DNA of 64,000 bases, from the NCBI GenBank assembly GCA_033762255.1, contig JANRLT010000051.1, positions 41,394-105,393 of the forward strand, in the 5' to 3' direction. The position numbers and the translations under genes were made by a program. The stretch is from Pirellulales bacterium (GTDB lineage Bacteria; Planctomycetota; Planctomycetia; Pirellulales; JALHPA01). Shown here piece after piece: positions 26,617 to 36,215 of this stretch. Numbering within the stretch: the stretch's first letter is position 1; the number at the start of each line of letters is the position of its first letter. Under the pieces are notes generated by a model that saw only the letters and a list, made by a program, of their open reading frames with translations, searched no databases and was not told the DNA's origin.

Positions 26617-29600
26617 GTGCGATTACTCCCAAAAAATGGCGGTTTTGCGGGTGTATGGACTTTTCAGGTCATCCTTTTGGGGATGTTGTGCGCGGGTTGG
26701 GGGCTAGAATCTCTCGCCCAAGCCCCCGCCACCAAAGCCCCGGCTGCGGAATCCTCCGCCGAAGCCATTCAGCAATTTCGTCTGGCGGTCCCGCTACAAA
26801 ACAAAGGGAATTATGATTTGGCGGTCGAAGAATGGGAAACATTCTTAAAGCAGTTTCCCCAAGATCCGCTGGCTCCCAAGGCCCGCTATTATGCCGGGGT
26901 CTGTTACCAACAGCTAAAGCAATACGACCAGGCCCAGGCCGCCTATGAACAGGTTCTTAAGGAAGCTCCCAAATTTGAGCAACGCGAAGCGGCGTTATTT
27001 AACCTGGGCTTGGCGATGTTGGCCAATGCCCGGACCAAAATGGGAGAAGCACAAACAGCACTGTATGGCCGCGGGGCGGAGACATTGGGCCAATTGGTGG
27101 CGGATTATCCTCAAAGCGGCAAGCTGCCCGACGCGTTATTCAACCGGGCGGACGCGCTGTACCTGTTAGGCAAAAAAGAAGAAGCCGTGGAAGCTTGGCG
27201 GCAACTGTATGAAAAATTTGCCACCAGTCCGCTGCGCGCCGAGACGCTGTATAACATTGGCGTCGCCCAACAAGAACTAAAGCAAATGGACGGGGCCACG
27301 GCCAGCTTTGCCGAGTATCTCAAACAATACGCCAAAGAAAAGCAAGCGACGGAAGTTTCGTTGCGCTTGGGCCTATTAAACTATGAACGCCAACAGTTCG
27401 CAGAAGCGGAAAAATACTTTGCCGTCGCGGCCGCGGCTCCTGGATTTCCCCAGGCGGATTTTGCACTATTACGCCAAGGGGACGCGCTGCTGAGTCTAAA
27501 TAAATCGCCCGAAGCCGCCGCGGCCTATAGCAAATTGGCAACTTCTTTTCCCCAGTCGGAATACGCCGCCGATGCCATGCTGCAAGCGGGCAAAGCCTAT
27601 TATTTGGCGGGCAATCAAGCCGAAGCCCGCGCTTGGCTGGCCAAGTTGACTGCCGATCCCGCGGGCAAGCTCGCCGCCGAAGCGGCCCATTGGCAGGTGC
27701 GCAGTTATCTCAAGGAAAACCAACCGCAGCCCGCGCTGGCGTTGCTTGAGCCTATTCTGGCAAAAACCACCGATCCCGAACGACTGGCCGAACTGCAGTT
27801 GGACCGGGCCGAGTGTTTGTACATGTCCCCCAATCAAAAAACCGCCGCCCAACAGGCGTATGCCGAACTAGCGGAGAAATTCGCCGATCGCCCCCAAGGC
27901 GCCACCGCGCTCTACATGGCCGCCCAAAGCGCGATGGAACTGGGGGATTATGCGACGGGAGACAAACTTGCGGAGCAGTTTTTGGCCAAACATGCCGAAC
28001 ATGCCTTGCGGCCCTTTGTGCAGTTTGTCGCTGCGGAGTGCGCGCTGTTGTCAAATGACGCCGCCAAGGCCGATGAACGGTATAAGCAACTTTTGGAACA
28101 ACACGCCGGACACGAACAAGCGCCTTTTTGGCGGTTACGCCGGGGCTGGACTTACCTCAAGCAAAAACAATACGACCAGGCGGCCCGGCATTACACGGCC
28201 CTCCTGCAGGATCTGAAGCAGCCTGCCCAAATCGCCGAGGCGCAGTATCTTTTGGGAAATGCCCAACTTGAGTCAAACAATCTGCCAGCCGCGATTTCCG
28301 CTTATCAGGCGTCCCTGGCCGCCGACGCGCAGGGTCGTAGCGCCGAGGATGCCTTGCTCAATCTAGCTCGTGCCCAGCGTGCCCAACCTGATCTGGCCGC
28401 GGCCCAAGCGACTTTATCCAAATTGCTGGAAACCTTTCCCCAGTCGAAACAAGCCGACCGGGTCCATTATCGGCTAGGAGAGCTACGACACGCGGCCAAG
28501 GATTACAAGGCCGCCAGCGCGGAGTTTGGGTGGATTTTACAAAACACCCCCCAAAGCCCGCTCGTCCCCGAGGCACTCCTAGGCCAGGCTACCGCCCAGG
28601 CAGCCTTGCAGGATTATACCTCGGCCCAAAAGCTGTATACACAGTTAATATCTGATCATGCGGGGCACGCCTTGGCAGTCCGGGCGTTTTTTGGCCGTGC
28701 CGGGGTGCGCATTCAACAACAAGACTACGCCGGAGCGGCGGCGGACTTGCAAGAATTTCTGCAAAAAACCCAGGACCCTGCCGAGAAAAACGAAGCCCGC
28801 TATCTGCTGGGATACGCGCAAGCTGCCGAAAAGAAATATGATGACGCCATCAAAACCCTCGGCCAGTTGATACAGGACCAGCCGGACTATGCCAACCTGG
28901 ATAAGGTCCTGTACGAATTGGGCTGGGCACAACAATCCTCTGGCAAAAAAGAGGCCGCTAGCCAAACGTTTGGCCGATTGGTCAAGGACTTTCCCAAAAG
29001 TCCCCATGCCGCCGAAAGCGCGTTCAATGTTGGTGAATTTGCTTATCAAGAACAAAAGGACTACCCCGCCGCGGCCCAGGCCTATACCCAGGCGCTCAGC
29101 GCCAGCGGCGCAGAGGGTGTGGCGGAGCTAGCCCTGCACAAGTTGGGTTGGGCGTACTTTCAGCAAAATGACTTTGTCAACGCGGCCAAGCGTTTTGAGG
29201 AACAAATTAGCAAGTTTCCCCAGGGTAAATGGGTGGCGGATGGTCAATTCATGGGAGGTGAGTGCTTGTTCAAACAGCAAAGGTACGATGCCGCCTTGCC
29301 CTTATTAGAAAAAGCGGTCAGCGCGTCGATCTCTTCTCCTGTTTATAAGGAATTAGCCTTGGCCCATGCCGCGCAGGCCGCGTCACAGCTAAAAAAGTGG
29401 GACCTATCGCTGAAATTAGGAGAACAATTTTTAAAGGATTATGCTTCGAGCGCGTATCTGCCGGAAGTGCGTTATGAACAAGCCTGGTCCCTGCAAAATC
29501 AAAAGCAACTGGACGCGGCGCGGCAAAATTATGAAGCGGCCGCGGCCGCCGCGACCAAACTGGGAAAAAACGAAATCGCGGCCCGGTCCCGCTTTATGTT

Positions 29601-29847
29601 GGGAGAACTGCTCTTTGAAAAAGGGGAGCACAAAGACGCGATCAAACAATTTTACGCCGTGGCTTATGGCAACGAGCCAAAGACATTTCCCGCCTGGCAG
29701 GCAAATTCGCTTTACGAGGCCGCGCGCTGTTTTGAGGTGCTCAAAAACACCGACAATGCCAAAAAACTGTACGACGAATTGGTGGCCACTTATCCCGACA
29801 GCGATAAAGTGGACCTGGCCAAGCAGCGGTTGGCCGCGCTTAAGTAG
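26617..29847 (+). CDS. Giant secreted TPR-repeat protein
   Basis: This is a 1076-residue periplasmic scaffold protein made of about 25 tetratricopeptide-like units, each near 34-36 residues with the pattern A..YAGVCYQQLKQYDQAQAAYE, LGWAYFQQNDFVNAAKRFE and YELGWAQQSSGKK. The repeated FPQS/FPKS motif at unit ends matches YbgF/CpoB-type and Tol-Pal-linked TPRs. The start is GTG 26617: AGGAG lies 7-8 bases upstream and a signal peptide (VWTFQVILLGMLCAGWGLESLAQA) begins at once. Upstream open codons from 26404 are thus not used. It is followed by ExbB, ExbD and a TonB-like giant protein on the same strand, which suggests it is their periplasmic partner. Confidence 0.9.
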   Translation: MRLLPKNGGFAGVWTFQVILLGMLCAGWGLESLAQAPATKAPAAESSAEAIQQFRLAVPLQNKGNYDLAVEEWETFLKQFPQDPLAPKARYYAGVCYQQLKQYDQAQAAYEQVLKEAPKFEQREAALFNLGLAMLANARTKMGEAQTALYGRGAETLGQLVADYPQSGKLPDALFNRADALYLLGKKEEAVEAWRQLYEKFATSPLRAETLYNIGVAQQELKQMDGATASFAEYLKQYAKEKQATEVSLRLGLLNYERQQFAEAEKYFAVAAAAPGFPQADFALLRQGDALLSLNKSPEAAAAYSKLATSFPQSEYAADAMLQAGKAYYLAGNQAEARAWLAKLTADPAGKLAAEAAHWQVRSYLKENQPQPALALLEPILAKTTDPERLAELQLDRAECLYMSPNQKTAAQQAYAELAEKFADRPQGATALYMAAQSAMELGDYATGDKLAEQFLAKHAEHALRPFVQFVAAECALLSNDAAKADERYKQLLEQHAGHEQAPFWRLRRGWTYLKQKQYDQAARHYTALLQDLKQPAQIAEAQYLLGNAQLESNNLPAAISAYQASLAADAQGRSAEDALLNLARAQRAQPDLAAAQATLSKLLETFPQSKQADRVHYRLGELRHAAKDYKAASAEFGWILQNTPQSPLVPEALLGQATAQAALQDYTSAQKLYTQLISDHAGHALAVRAFFGRAGVRIQQQDYAGAAADLQEFLQKTQDPAEKNEARYLLGYAQAAEKKYDDAIKTLGQLIQDQPDYANLDKVLYELGWAQQSSGKKEAASQTFGRLVKDFPKSPHAAESAFNVGEFAYQEQKDYPAAAQAYTQALSASGAEGVAELALHKLGWAYFQQNDFVNAAKRFEEQISKFPQGKWVADGQFMGGECLFKQQRYDAALPLLEKAVSASISSPVYKELALAHAAQAASQLKKWDLSLKLGEQFLKDYASSAYLPEVRYEQAWSLQNQKQLDAARQNYEAAAAAATKLGKNEIAARSRFMLGELLFEKGEHKDAIKQFYAVAYGNEPKTFPAWQANSLYEAARCFEVLKNTDNAKKLYDELVATYPDSDKVDLAKQRLAALK

Positions 29848-30044
29848 TAACTGTCAAAGATTTTCCTCCCCCGCGACTTTTTAACCAAAAAGCCCCAATT
29901 CCGAACGCACGGGGAGAAACTTTTGCACCATGTTGAATCATACTATTTGATAGTGAGACCGCCGGTTGACGACCGCTCTTTTTTGAGTGGCCTTTTTGTA
30001 CCAGTCATGTTTTCCACTTTGCCCGTTTAATTCCTAGGCCCATT

Positions 30045-31085
30045 ATGCTGGCTAGCCCTCTTGACGGTATCGGTTTTTCCCGATTACGCATGCTAATTTA
30101 TGCTGCTGTGGTCCTGTGCATGGTCCCTTGGGTCGTGCCGCAGTTGGTCAATCCCGTGACCGCGCAGCAACCTGCGGATTCCGCCGGTCCATCCGCCGCC
30201 ACTGACCCGGCCACGAACAATAGCGCAGCGCAGAGCGCGGCGGCCCGGGCGGAAGCGGACTTGGCCAAGCCGGCGTCTCCCGCCGCCGCAGCGGCGCCAT
30301 CACCGGACGTGGTCAATCCGGGCGAAATGACATTGTGGCAATTATACGTGGCGGGGGGGATCTTTATGATTCCCATCACTATTCTCTCCTTTGTGGCTTT
30401 GGCTTATACCATCGAGCGGTTTTTGGCGTTACGTAGTAGCAAGGTGATGCCTCCGGAACTGGTGGAGGGGCTGGGAGAAATGTCCGCGCAGGGGGGCTTT
30501 GAGCCGCGGCGGGCGTATCGACTATGTCAAGAGTATCCCTCGACGCTGGCGAATGTGGTGCGCACGATGCTGCTAAAGGTGGGCCGTCCCGTCCCCGAAA
30601 TCGAGCAAGCCATCAAGGACGCTTCAGATTCCGAATCCACAAAGTTGTATGCCAACGTGCGGCCGATCGCCCTATCCGTTACCGTCGAACCCATGCTAGG
30701 CCTATTAGGAACGGTGCAGGGGATTATCATCGCCTTTGGCCAAATGTCCAATACGTCAGAAACGGTCAACCGCACGCAACTCTTTGCCAATGGTATTTAC
30801 ACCGCGCTCATCACCACGTTTGGAGGGTTGGTGGTGGCTATTCCCGCGGCGATTGTGGTGTTTTACTTTGAACAGCGAATCATGAATTTTTTTCATCGCA
30901 TTGACGATGTGATGGCCAGTTTGCTGCCTCAAGTCGAAAAATTTGAGGGCAAACTACGGGTCAATCGCCAGCAATTGGCTGCGGAAGCCGCGCCCCCCGT
31001 CACCACAACCCCTGTCGCCGCGCCCCCCGTAATGGGCGCCTCCGGCAAAATCCCCACGATCCCCGCCGTCGTCCCGGCAAAATAG
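30045..31085 (+). CDS. exbB: MotA/TolQ/ExbB proton channel protein
   Basis: ExbB/TolQ subunits form the proton channel that powers envelope machines. Three family helices are visible: residues about 100-125 (LWQLYVAGGIFMIPITILSFVA), 205-230 (ALSVTVEPMLGLLGTVQGIII) and 245-280 (ALITTFGGLVVAIPAAIVVFYF). The GLLGTVQGII and GIYTALITTFGGL motifs are the family core. In front is a cleavable signal or extra helix plus an Ala/Pro-rich linker (about 35-95), and the C-terminus has another low-complexity tail, both common in planctomycete versions. The ATG at 30045 is the only reasonable start. ExbD follows after the dispersed 47-bp repeat. Confidence 0.93.
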   Translation: MLASPLDGIGFSRLRMLIYAAVVLCMVPWVVPQLVNPVTAQQPADSAGPSAATDPATNNSAAQSAAARAEADLAKPASPAAAAAPSPDVVNPGEMTLWQLYVAGGIFMIPITILSFVALAYTIERFLALRSSKVMPPELVEGLGEMSAQGGFEPRRAYRLCQEYPSTLANVVRTMLLKVGRPVPEIEQAIKDASDSESTKLYANVRPIALSVTVEPMLGLLGTVQGIIIAFGQMSNTSETVNRTQLFANGIYTALITTFGGLVVAIPAAIVVFYFEQRIMNFFHRIDDVMASLLPQVEKFEGKLRVNRQQLAAEAAPPVTTTPVAAPPVMGASGKIPTIPAVVPAK

Positions 31086-31166
31086 AGTCGCTGGCATTTG
31101 GTTTTTGGAAGGTAGCGATGTGTCAACGATTCGTTTTCGAATGAGCCTTTGGACGCTAGCCCAGAG

Positions 31167-31213
31167 TAGGAGCCGCAAAAACCATGGGCTAGCGCCCAAC
31201 GGCTGATCTGCCT
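31167..31213 (+). repeat. Dispersed 47-bp intergenic repeat, copy 2
   Basis: Near-identical to 10829-10875 (GGGCTAGCGCCC core, GGCTGATCTGCCT end). It is placed in the ExbB-ExbD gap, in the direction of transcription, so it would be part of the transcript if the genes are an operon. Confidence 0.8.
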
Positions 31214-31257
31214 TTTTGTACTAAAAAACATACACTAAAAACCAAAAAACAATCCCC

Positions 31258-31671
31258 ATGGCACTCAAGTTAAAAAAAGGATCGATGGGCGGCATCGACA
31301 TGACGCCGATGATCGACGTCATGTTTCAATTGCTGATCTTTTTTATCGTGGCGACCAAACTAGACGAGTCCGAGCACGAGCTAAAGGTCCAGCTTCCTTC
31401 CGCCAGCGAGGCCAAGCCCCTCACCTCCAAGCCCGAGGAACTGCTGGTCAGTATCGATAAAAACGGCAATTTTTTGATTAATAATCGCGGCGTGCCGCTG
31501 GAAACACTGGAGCAATCGCTGGCCAGGGCGTCGCTGGACAACCCGGGCCGCCAGTTGGTGCGCATTCGGGCGGATCAGGACGCTGCGCATAAATTTGTCG
31601 TGGCCGTCATGAACGCCTGCAATAAAGCCGGCATTACCGATTATCGCATCGACACCCAAAAAACAGAATAA
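31258..31671 (+). CDS. exbD: ExbD/TolR biopolymer transport protein
   Basis: ExbD/TolR proteins pair with ExbB in the proton-driven motor. This 137-residue protein has the standard single helix after a short basic N-terminus, with the essential membrane Asp in DMTPMIDVMFQLLIFFI. The rest is a periplasmic domain with VSIDKNGNFLINN and LVRIRADQDAAHKFVVAVMN, as in the family. Length and order after ExbB are normal. It is followed after 125 bp by a protein with TonB-like features. Confidence 0.95.
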   Translation: MALKLKKGSMGGIDMTPMIDVMFQLLIFFIVATKLDESEHELKVQLPSASEAKPLTSKPEELLVSIDKNGNFLINNRGVPLETLEQSLARASLDNPGRQLVRIRADQDAAHKFVVAVMNACNKAGITDYRIDTQKTE

Positions 31672-31796
31672 ATGGTTTTTCCATGTATGCGGCCGTTTAC
31701 ATCCGTTAGACTAATGCCTGGGATTTTTGCCAGTCGCTAGTTTTAATTTTTTGCCTTCGCTCGCTATTAGCTTTTCCACTTTTTTCGGCAAATTGC

Positions 31797-34700
31797 ATGG
31801 CCACCCGACGGACCGTACGCCGAATTCGCCCGCTCCAGCACACCGATTTTGATGAGCAGTTGTGGCCCATCAATATCGCGCTGCTGGTGTTGACGGGCTT
31901 TCTTGGCGGATTGATCTATGGCCATAGCTCCTTTGATTGGGAGACCACCCCCTGGTACCAGAACGGCTGGGTGCGGCTGGCCACGCTGTTTGGTTCGATG
32001 GCGATCCTCTTGGGCGTGGCTATTTGGCTTAAAGGCAAAATCGGCCGCCGCATGCAACTGGGGGCGATCATCAGCCTGTTTTTGCACGCGCTGTTGGGCT
32101 GGCAGCTTTATAATACGATTCTTTCCAATCCCCAACGGCAGGTTGATCGGGCATTGGCGGTCGTTCAACCCAACATTGTCGAATACAACTTTACGCCCAA
32201 GTCCTGGGATGAGCCTGACCAGCAGCAGGACTTCGAAAAGCCAGTCGAGATTCGCCCGGAGCAGCAGGTCACCGAACCTATTGAACGCCAGGTTCCCCAG
32301 CCTAAACCGGTCGAGCAGCCCAATCCGATCGTGCAGCCGGATGATCGTCCCCAGCCGTTGACGCCGGTTGCCGTCAAAAGTCCCCAGCCAGAAGTCGCCG
32401 CTCCGAAGCGCAACCAAAATCCGTCCAAGCTAAGCCGCTCGACGGTAAATAACCCCGCGGCCACGGCGGAAACCGCGGCCAATCCCACGTCTCAGCCACG
32501 GGCGACCGCTCCCACGCCGCAGTTACAACCCCAAACCACCACGGTAACACGTCAGACCAATGCACCCACTCCAACCGCGACCCTAACCGCGAATCCGTCT
32601 GAAAATACCAGCCAACCCGTGGCCACCACGACCCCCCGCGCCGAAACGACGGAATCTGCCACCGCCGCCAGCAAAACACCCCAACTCACCCGCGCTGTCA
32701 ATCAACCCGCGGCCGTTCCCACGGCGGAAACCGCCACCACCGCCCCCCTGGCTAAATCCGTTCCTACCGAGAAACCCCTGGCCGCCGCACCCACAACCGT
32801 GGCCAAAGCCAGCCCCAGCCCCGCGCTCAATCAGCCAAATCCCGCCACCGATGTGGCCCAAAACAATGTGACATCCCCCGCGCCGACTCCCGCGCGGGTG
32901 GTACCTACGCCTAACTCCAGCGCGGTGGCGACAAAGGAACCAGCCAATCCGCGGCTTAATCGTTCCACCAGCAATACCGCCGATGCTTCGGCTATCGCCA
33001 CCCAGGCGGAATCCGCCACGACCGCCACGGCGGGGACGACCGCGACCGCCTCCACGGGATTACAAGCCCCCGCCGCGCAGCCCCAACGGGCGACGGGCGC
33101 GAGCGCGCCCTTGGCAAATACGCTAACCGCCAACACCGCCAGCGGTAGCCAAAGCAATTCTCCCGCGCCCAGTGTCTCTTCGTCGCGTGCCCCGGCGGAA
33201 GCGGCCAGTGCTGGTTCTAATAGTGTCGCCGCCTCCAACACCACCGCCGCGCTACAGGGCTTGGCCTCTCAGGCGCAGGCCCGCAACACCAGTGCCTCCG
33301 CCACAGAGTCGGTCACCCTACCATCTATCTCTAGCAATTCCGGTCCCGCCAGCAACCAACTGGGCGGACCCAGTAGTACCAGCCTGACCCGCAGTAATAA
33401 TGGGCTGCCGGGTACGGCCACCTCCAACAATTTTGAGCAAAGCTGGGCGGACGCCGCGGCAAGTAACCAACCCGCCGCCGCGGCTTCTCAAGCCGCTGCC
33501 ACACAAGTGGATAATTCTGCCCCGGCCGCCTCTAGCCCTAGCCGGACAGCCCTTGCCAGAAACAGCGTGACGGGTGGCGAAACCAGCGCGGCGACGGTGC
33601 AGGCGCAGGACGTGGCGAATCCTACCGAGGCGGGAGCGGCCAGTCCAACTAACCTGCAGGCTACCGCCTCCGCCGCAAATAGCCGTACCTCCGCCAATGT
33701 TCCCACCGCCACTGTCACGGCCAGCGCGGGGCAATCCTCCGCTGATACCGGCCAGCCGCAGGTAACGTCGACTGGCGGCGCCGCCCAAGGGGCCGGAGGA
33801 AATCAACCCCGTGCCGAACTAGCCAGTGATCGCGCGGCCAATTTGTCCAAGGCCATCGGCGGCGGAGCGACCGCCACCCAGGCGGAACTGGCCGCGGCGG
33901 ATCTACCCGCCGCCGGAACACCAGGAGGGGGCCAGCCATCAGCGGATAACTCGCTCCAGGCTAATGCCAGTGGCGGAGCACGTGGGGACAATAGCGCAAA
34001 TCTTCCCTCCGCCGCGCAATTAGCCGCCACGGGGGACGAGTCTTCCGCCGGGAGTCCCGGCCTGTCGGGGGCAACGGCGGCCAGCACAGGCTCAGGCTCT
34101 GTCCCGGCCGCACAACCGGGGGCGGCCACCGCGCCACAATTGGCGCGCACCTCGAGCGGTGGCGTGGGCTCCACCGATGTCACCGCCACGGATGTGGGCG
34201 TACCCGGGCTTCCCCAAGAAAATGGCGTTGACACCGGCACACCCATTGAGGCTCTGGCTGGCGGCAGCGGCAAAACATCCGCCGGGTTGCCCGGTCCCAG
34301 CCTCAATCAACCCTTGGGGGCCGCGGCGGGGGATACCAATAGCAACACTCCTGCCGGTACCGCGGACGCGGGCCTGGCCGCCGGCGCAGCCACGGCCAAT
34401 TCCACTGGCACTAGCAGCGGCCCCAGTAGCAGTAGTCAGGCGGGAGCCTTGGCCCGTGCAACCAGCGCTGGCACCGCCGGAATCGAAACCAGCATGGCGG
34501 ATTTGCCAAATTTGCCCACCGGAACAGCCAGCGGCGCGCCGAATAGCGGACAAGAGTTGCAACCCGGCCTAACGGCGGGAAGCACGGGTATCAATCGCGG
34601 CTCGGTCCAGGTGGAACTGGCCAGCCTGCCCGGCTCCGGCGGCATCGGGGACGAACAAGCTCCGCAAGTGGGCAGCCTGTTACCGCAAGCCCGCATGGAA

Positions 34701-35927
34701 AGCACCGTGGTTTCCAATACTCCGACCAGGTTTCTCAATCGTACCAGTAGCGGCATCACGGCGATCGATGGTCAAATCCGCGAAGCGGCCCCCGCGTTTA
34801 AAAAGCGGGGCCGCATCAGCTCGCTCGAACCAGAGATCATTTCCGGCCTGACATTCCTCGCCAAATGCCAGGATGGGAACGGCAGTTGGAGCTTTCAGTA
34901 CTTTCCCGGCGCGACCCGCCGCGACATCGGCATCGAAAATCTCAAGTCCAGCACCGCCGCCACGGGACTGTCGCTGTTGGCGTTCTTGGGCGCGGGATAT
35001 GACCATTATGGCAACGGCGAACATGAGACTAACGAATATAAGGAAACCATTGCCGGCGGCTTGCGATTTTTGGTCGAGTATCAGCAGCCGAACGGCGATT
35101 TGTATATCAAGGAAGACGCCAAATCCAGCGAATACGCCCACTTTTATAGCCACGGCATCGCCACGATTGCGCTATGCGAGGCGTATGGCATGACGGGGGA
35201 CGCCAAACTAAAAGAGCCCGCACAGAAGGCGCTCGATTTTATCGTCGCCAGCCAGGATAAGCAGCATGGCGGGTGGCGCTACGCTCCCGGATACCAGAGT
35301 GACACCTCCGTCACGGGCTGGCAAATTATGGCGCTCAAAAGCGGCGAACTGGCTGGGCTAAAGGTTGACCCCGCCGTGTACGTCGGCGTCCGTCGCTACC
35401 TGGAAAGCGCGCAGTCCCGCACGGGACTAAACGTGGATCCCTCGCGTTACGTTTATAATCCCAACGCGGCCAATAACGCCCGCGAAGGGCATGGGCGGTT
35501 GGTTTCTCCCACCCGGACCTCGATGGGCCTGCTTATGCGGATGTATCTGGGCTGGAACAAGGAAAATCCGAATTTGGCCCGGGGCGCGCAATATTTGTTG
35601 CAAAATCCGCCAGAACTGGGGACGCAGGCCCAGCCCAAGCGCGATACGTATTATTGGTATTATGCCACGCAAGTGATGTTCCACATGCAGGGGGATTACT
35701 GGCGCGAATGGAACAAACGGTTGCGACCGCTGCTGGTTAACTCGCAGGTCAAGACCGGCATCCTGGCGGGAAGCTGGGATCCCGGGGGGACGATACCGGA
35801 CGAATGGGGGAACCGCTGCGGCGGGAGGATCTATGTGACGGCGATGAATCTGCTGTCGCTGGAGGTTTCTCACCGGTATCTGCCGATTTATGAAAACATT
35901 GCCGAACCAAATCAGGTGGCGAAGTAG
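31797..35927 (+). CDS. TonB-like N-terminus fused to an alpha/alpha-toroid (squalene-cyclase-like) domain
   Basis: This 1376-residue protein has three parts. Residues 1-110 hold three hydrophobic helices (LWPINIALLVLTGFLGG, GWVRLATLFGSMAILLGV, RRMQLGAIISLFLHALLGW). Residues about 120-200 are a Pro/Glu/Lys-rich rod (EKPVEIRPEQQVTEPIERQ, PQPKPVEQPNP) like the TonB periplasmic spacer. Residues about 200-980 are a low-complexity Ala/Ser/Thr/Pro/Gly region. Residues about 985-1376 form a prenyltransferase/squalene-oxidase repeat domain with QW-type motifs (KCQDGNGSW, ASQDKQHGGWRYAPGY) and several inner helices. It follows ExbB and ExbD, so I infer it is energised by them and reaches across the periplasm. 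No catalytic DxDD of a true squalene cyclase is seen, so it is probably a binding domain. Function unknown. Confidence 0.9.
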   Translation: MATRRTVRRIRPLQHTDFDEQLWPINIALLVLTGFLGGLIYGHSSFDWETTPWYQNGWVRLATLFGSMAILLGVAIWLKGKIGRRMQLGAIISLFLHALLGWQLYNTILSNPQRQVDRALAVVQPNIVEYNFTPKSWDEPDQQQDFEKPVEIRPEQQVTEPIERQVPQPKPVEQPNPIVQPDDRPQPLTPVAVKSPQPEVAAPKRNQNPSKLSRSTVNNPAATAETAANPTSQPRATAPTPQLQPQTTTVTRQTNAPTPTATLTANPSENTSQPVATTTPRAETTESATAASKTPQLTRAVNQPAAVPTAETATTAPLAKSVPTEKPLAAAPTTVAKASPSPALNQPNPATDVAQNNVTSPAPTPARVVPTPNSSAVATKEPANPRLNRSTSNTADASAIATQAESATTATAGTTATASTGLQAPAAQPQRATGASAPLANTLTANTASGSQSNSPAPSVSSSRAPAEAASAGSNSVAASNTTAALQGLASQAQARNTSASATESVTLPSISSNSGPASNQLGGPSSTSLTRSNNGLPGTATSNNFEQSWADAAASNQPAAAASQAAATQVDNSAPAASSPSRTALARNSVTGGETSAATVQAQDVANPTEAGAASPTNLQATASAANSRTSANVPTATVTASAGQSSADTGQPQVTSTGGAAQGAGGNQPRAELASDRAANLSKAIGGGATATQAELAAADLPAAGTPGGGQPSADNSLQANASGGARGDNSANLPSAAQLAATGDESSAGSPGLSGATAASTGSGSVPAAQPGAATAPQLARTSSGGVGSTDVTATDVGVPGLPQENGVDTGTPIEALAGGSGKTSAGLPGPSLNQPLGAAAGDTNSNTPAGTADAGLAAGAATANSTGTSSGPSSSSQAGALARATSAGTAGIETSMADLPNLPTGTASGAPNSGQELQPGLTAGSTGINRGSVQVELASLPGSGGIGDEQAPQVGSLLPQARMESTVVSNTPTRFLNRTSSGITAIDGQIREAAPAFKKRGRISSLEPEIISGLTFLAKCQDGNGSWSFQYFPGATRRDIGIENLKSSTAATGLSLLAFLGAGYDHYGNGEHETNEYKETIAGGLRFLVEYQQPNGDLYIKEDAKSSEYAHFYSHGIATIALCEAYGMTGDAKLKEPAQKALDFIVASQDKQHGGWRYAPGYQSDTSVTGWQIMALKSGELAGLKVDPAVYVGVRRYLESAQSRTGLNVDPSRYVYNPNAANNAREGHGRLVSPTRTSMGLLMRMYLGWNKENPNLARGAQYLLQNPPELGTQAQPKRDTYYWYYATQVMFHMQGDYWREWNKRLRPLLVNSQVKTGILAGSWDPGGTIPDEWGNRCGGRIYVTAMNLLSLEVSHRYLPIYENIAEPNQVAK

Positions 35928-35975
35928 GAGGGGGCTGGAGGAGTGGAGTAAAGAGGAATGGAGTTTGGTGTTTAT

Positions 35976-36106
35976 TAAGCCACGGATTTTCACGGAAGGA
36001 ACTCGGATGCGAATTCAATTCTGGCATGGCATATCTCAAATCTAAAATTTCAAATCTGAAATCCCGAATTCTGATCCGTGTCTCATCCGTGTTCATCTGT
36101 GGCTAA
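35976..36106. repeat. Intergenic inverted-repeat element (CACGGAT type)
   Basis: Arms TTAAGCCACGGATTTTCACGG (from 35976) and the complementary CCGTGTTCATCTGTGGCTAA (ending 36106) enclose an A/T-rich middle with repeated AAATCT/CAAATC words. The arms fold as an imperfect hairpin about 40 bases long. It belongs to the widespread class of non-coding elements built of CACGGAT and CACAGATG words seen in many environmental bacteria. It is not a mobile gene. Confidence 0.65.
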
Positions 36107-36215
36107 AAAGACATGTTGCATTAAATTAAAACGCCCAGCCGTTGCAATATAAATCCCGGGCTGTAAATTCGCCGCGATACCCTGTAAAATGGCCTGACTG
36201 ATTGCGGCGCACTTC

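Noticed and set aside
31797..35927. True squalene-hopene cyclase or oxidosqualene cyclase
   Set aside because: QW-like repeats are present, but I see no DxDD catalytic motif and the domain is about half the usual size with a membrane and linker N-terminus.
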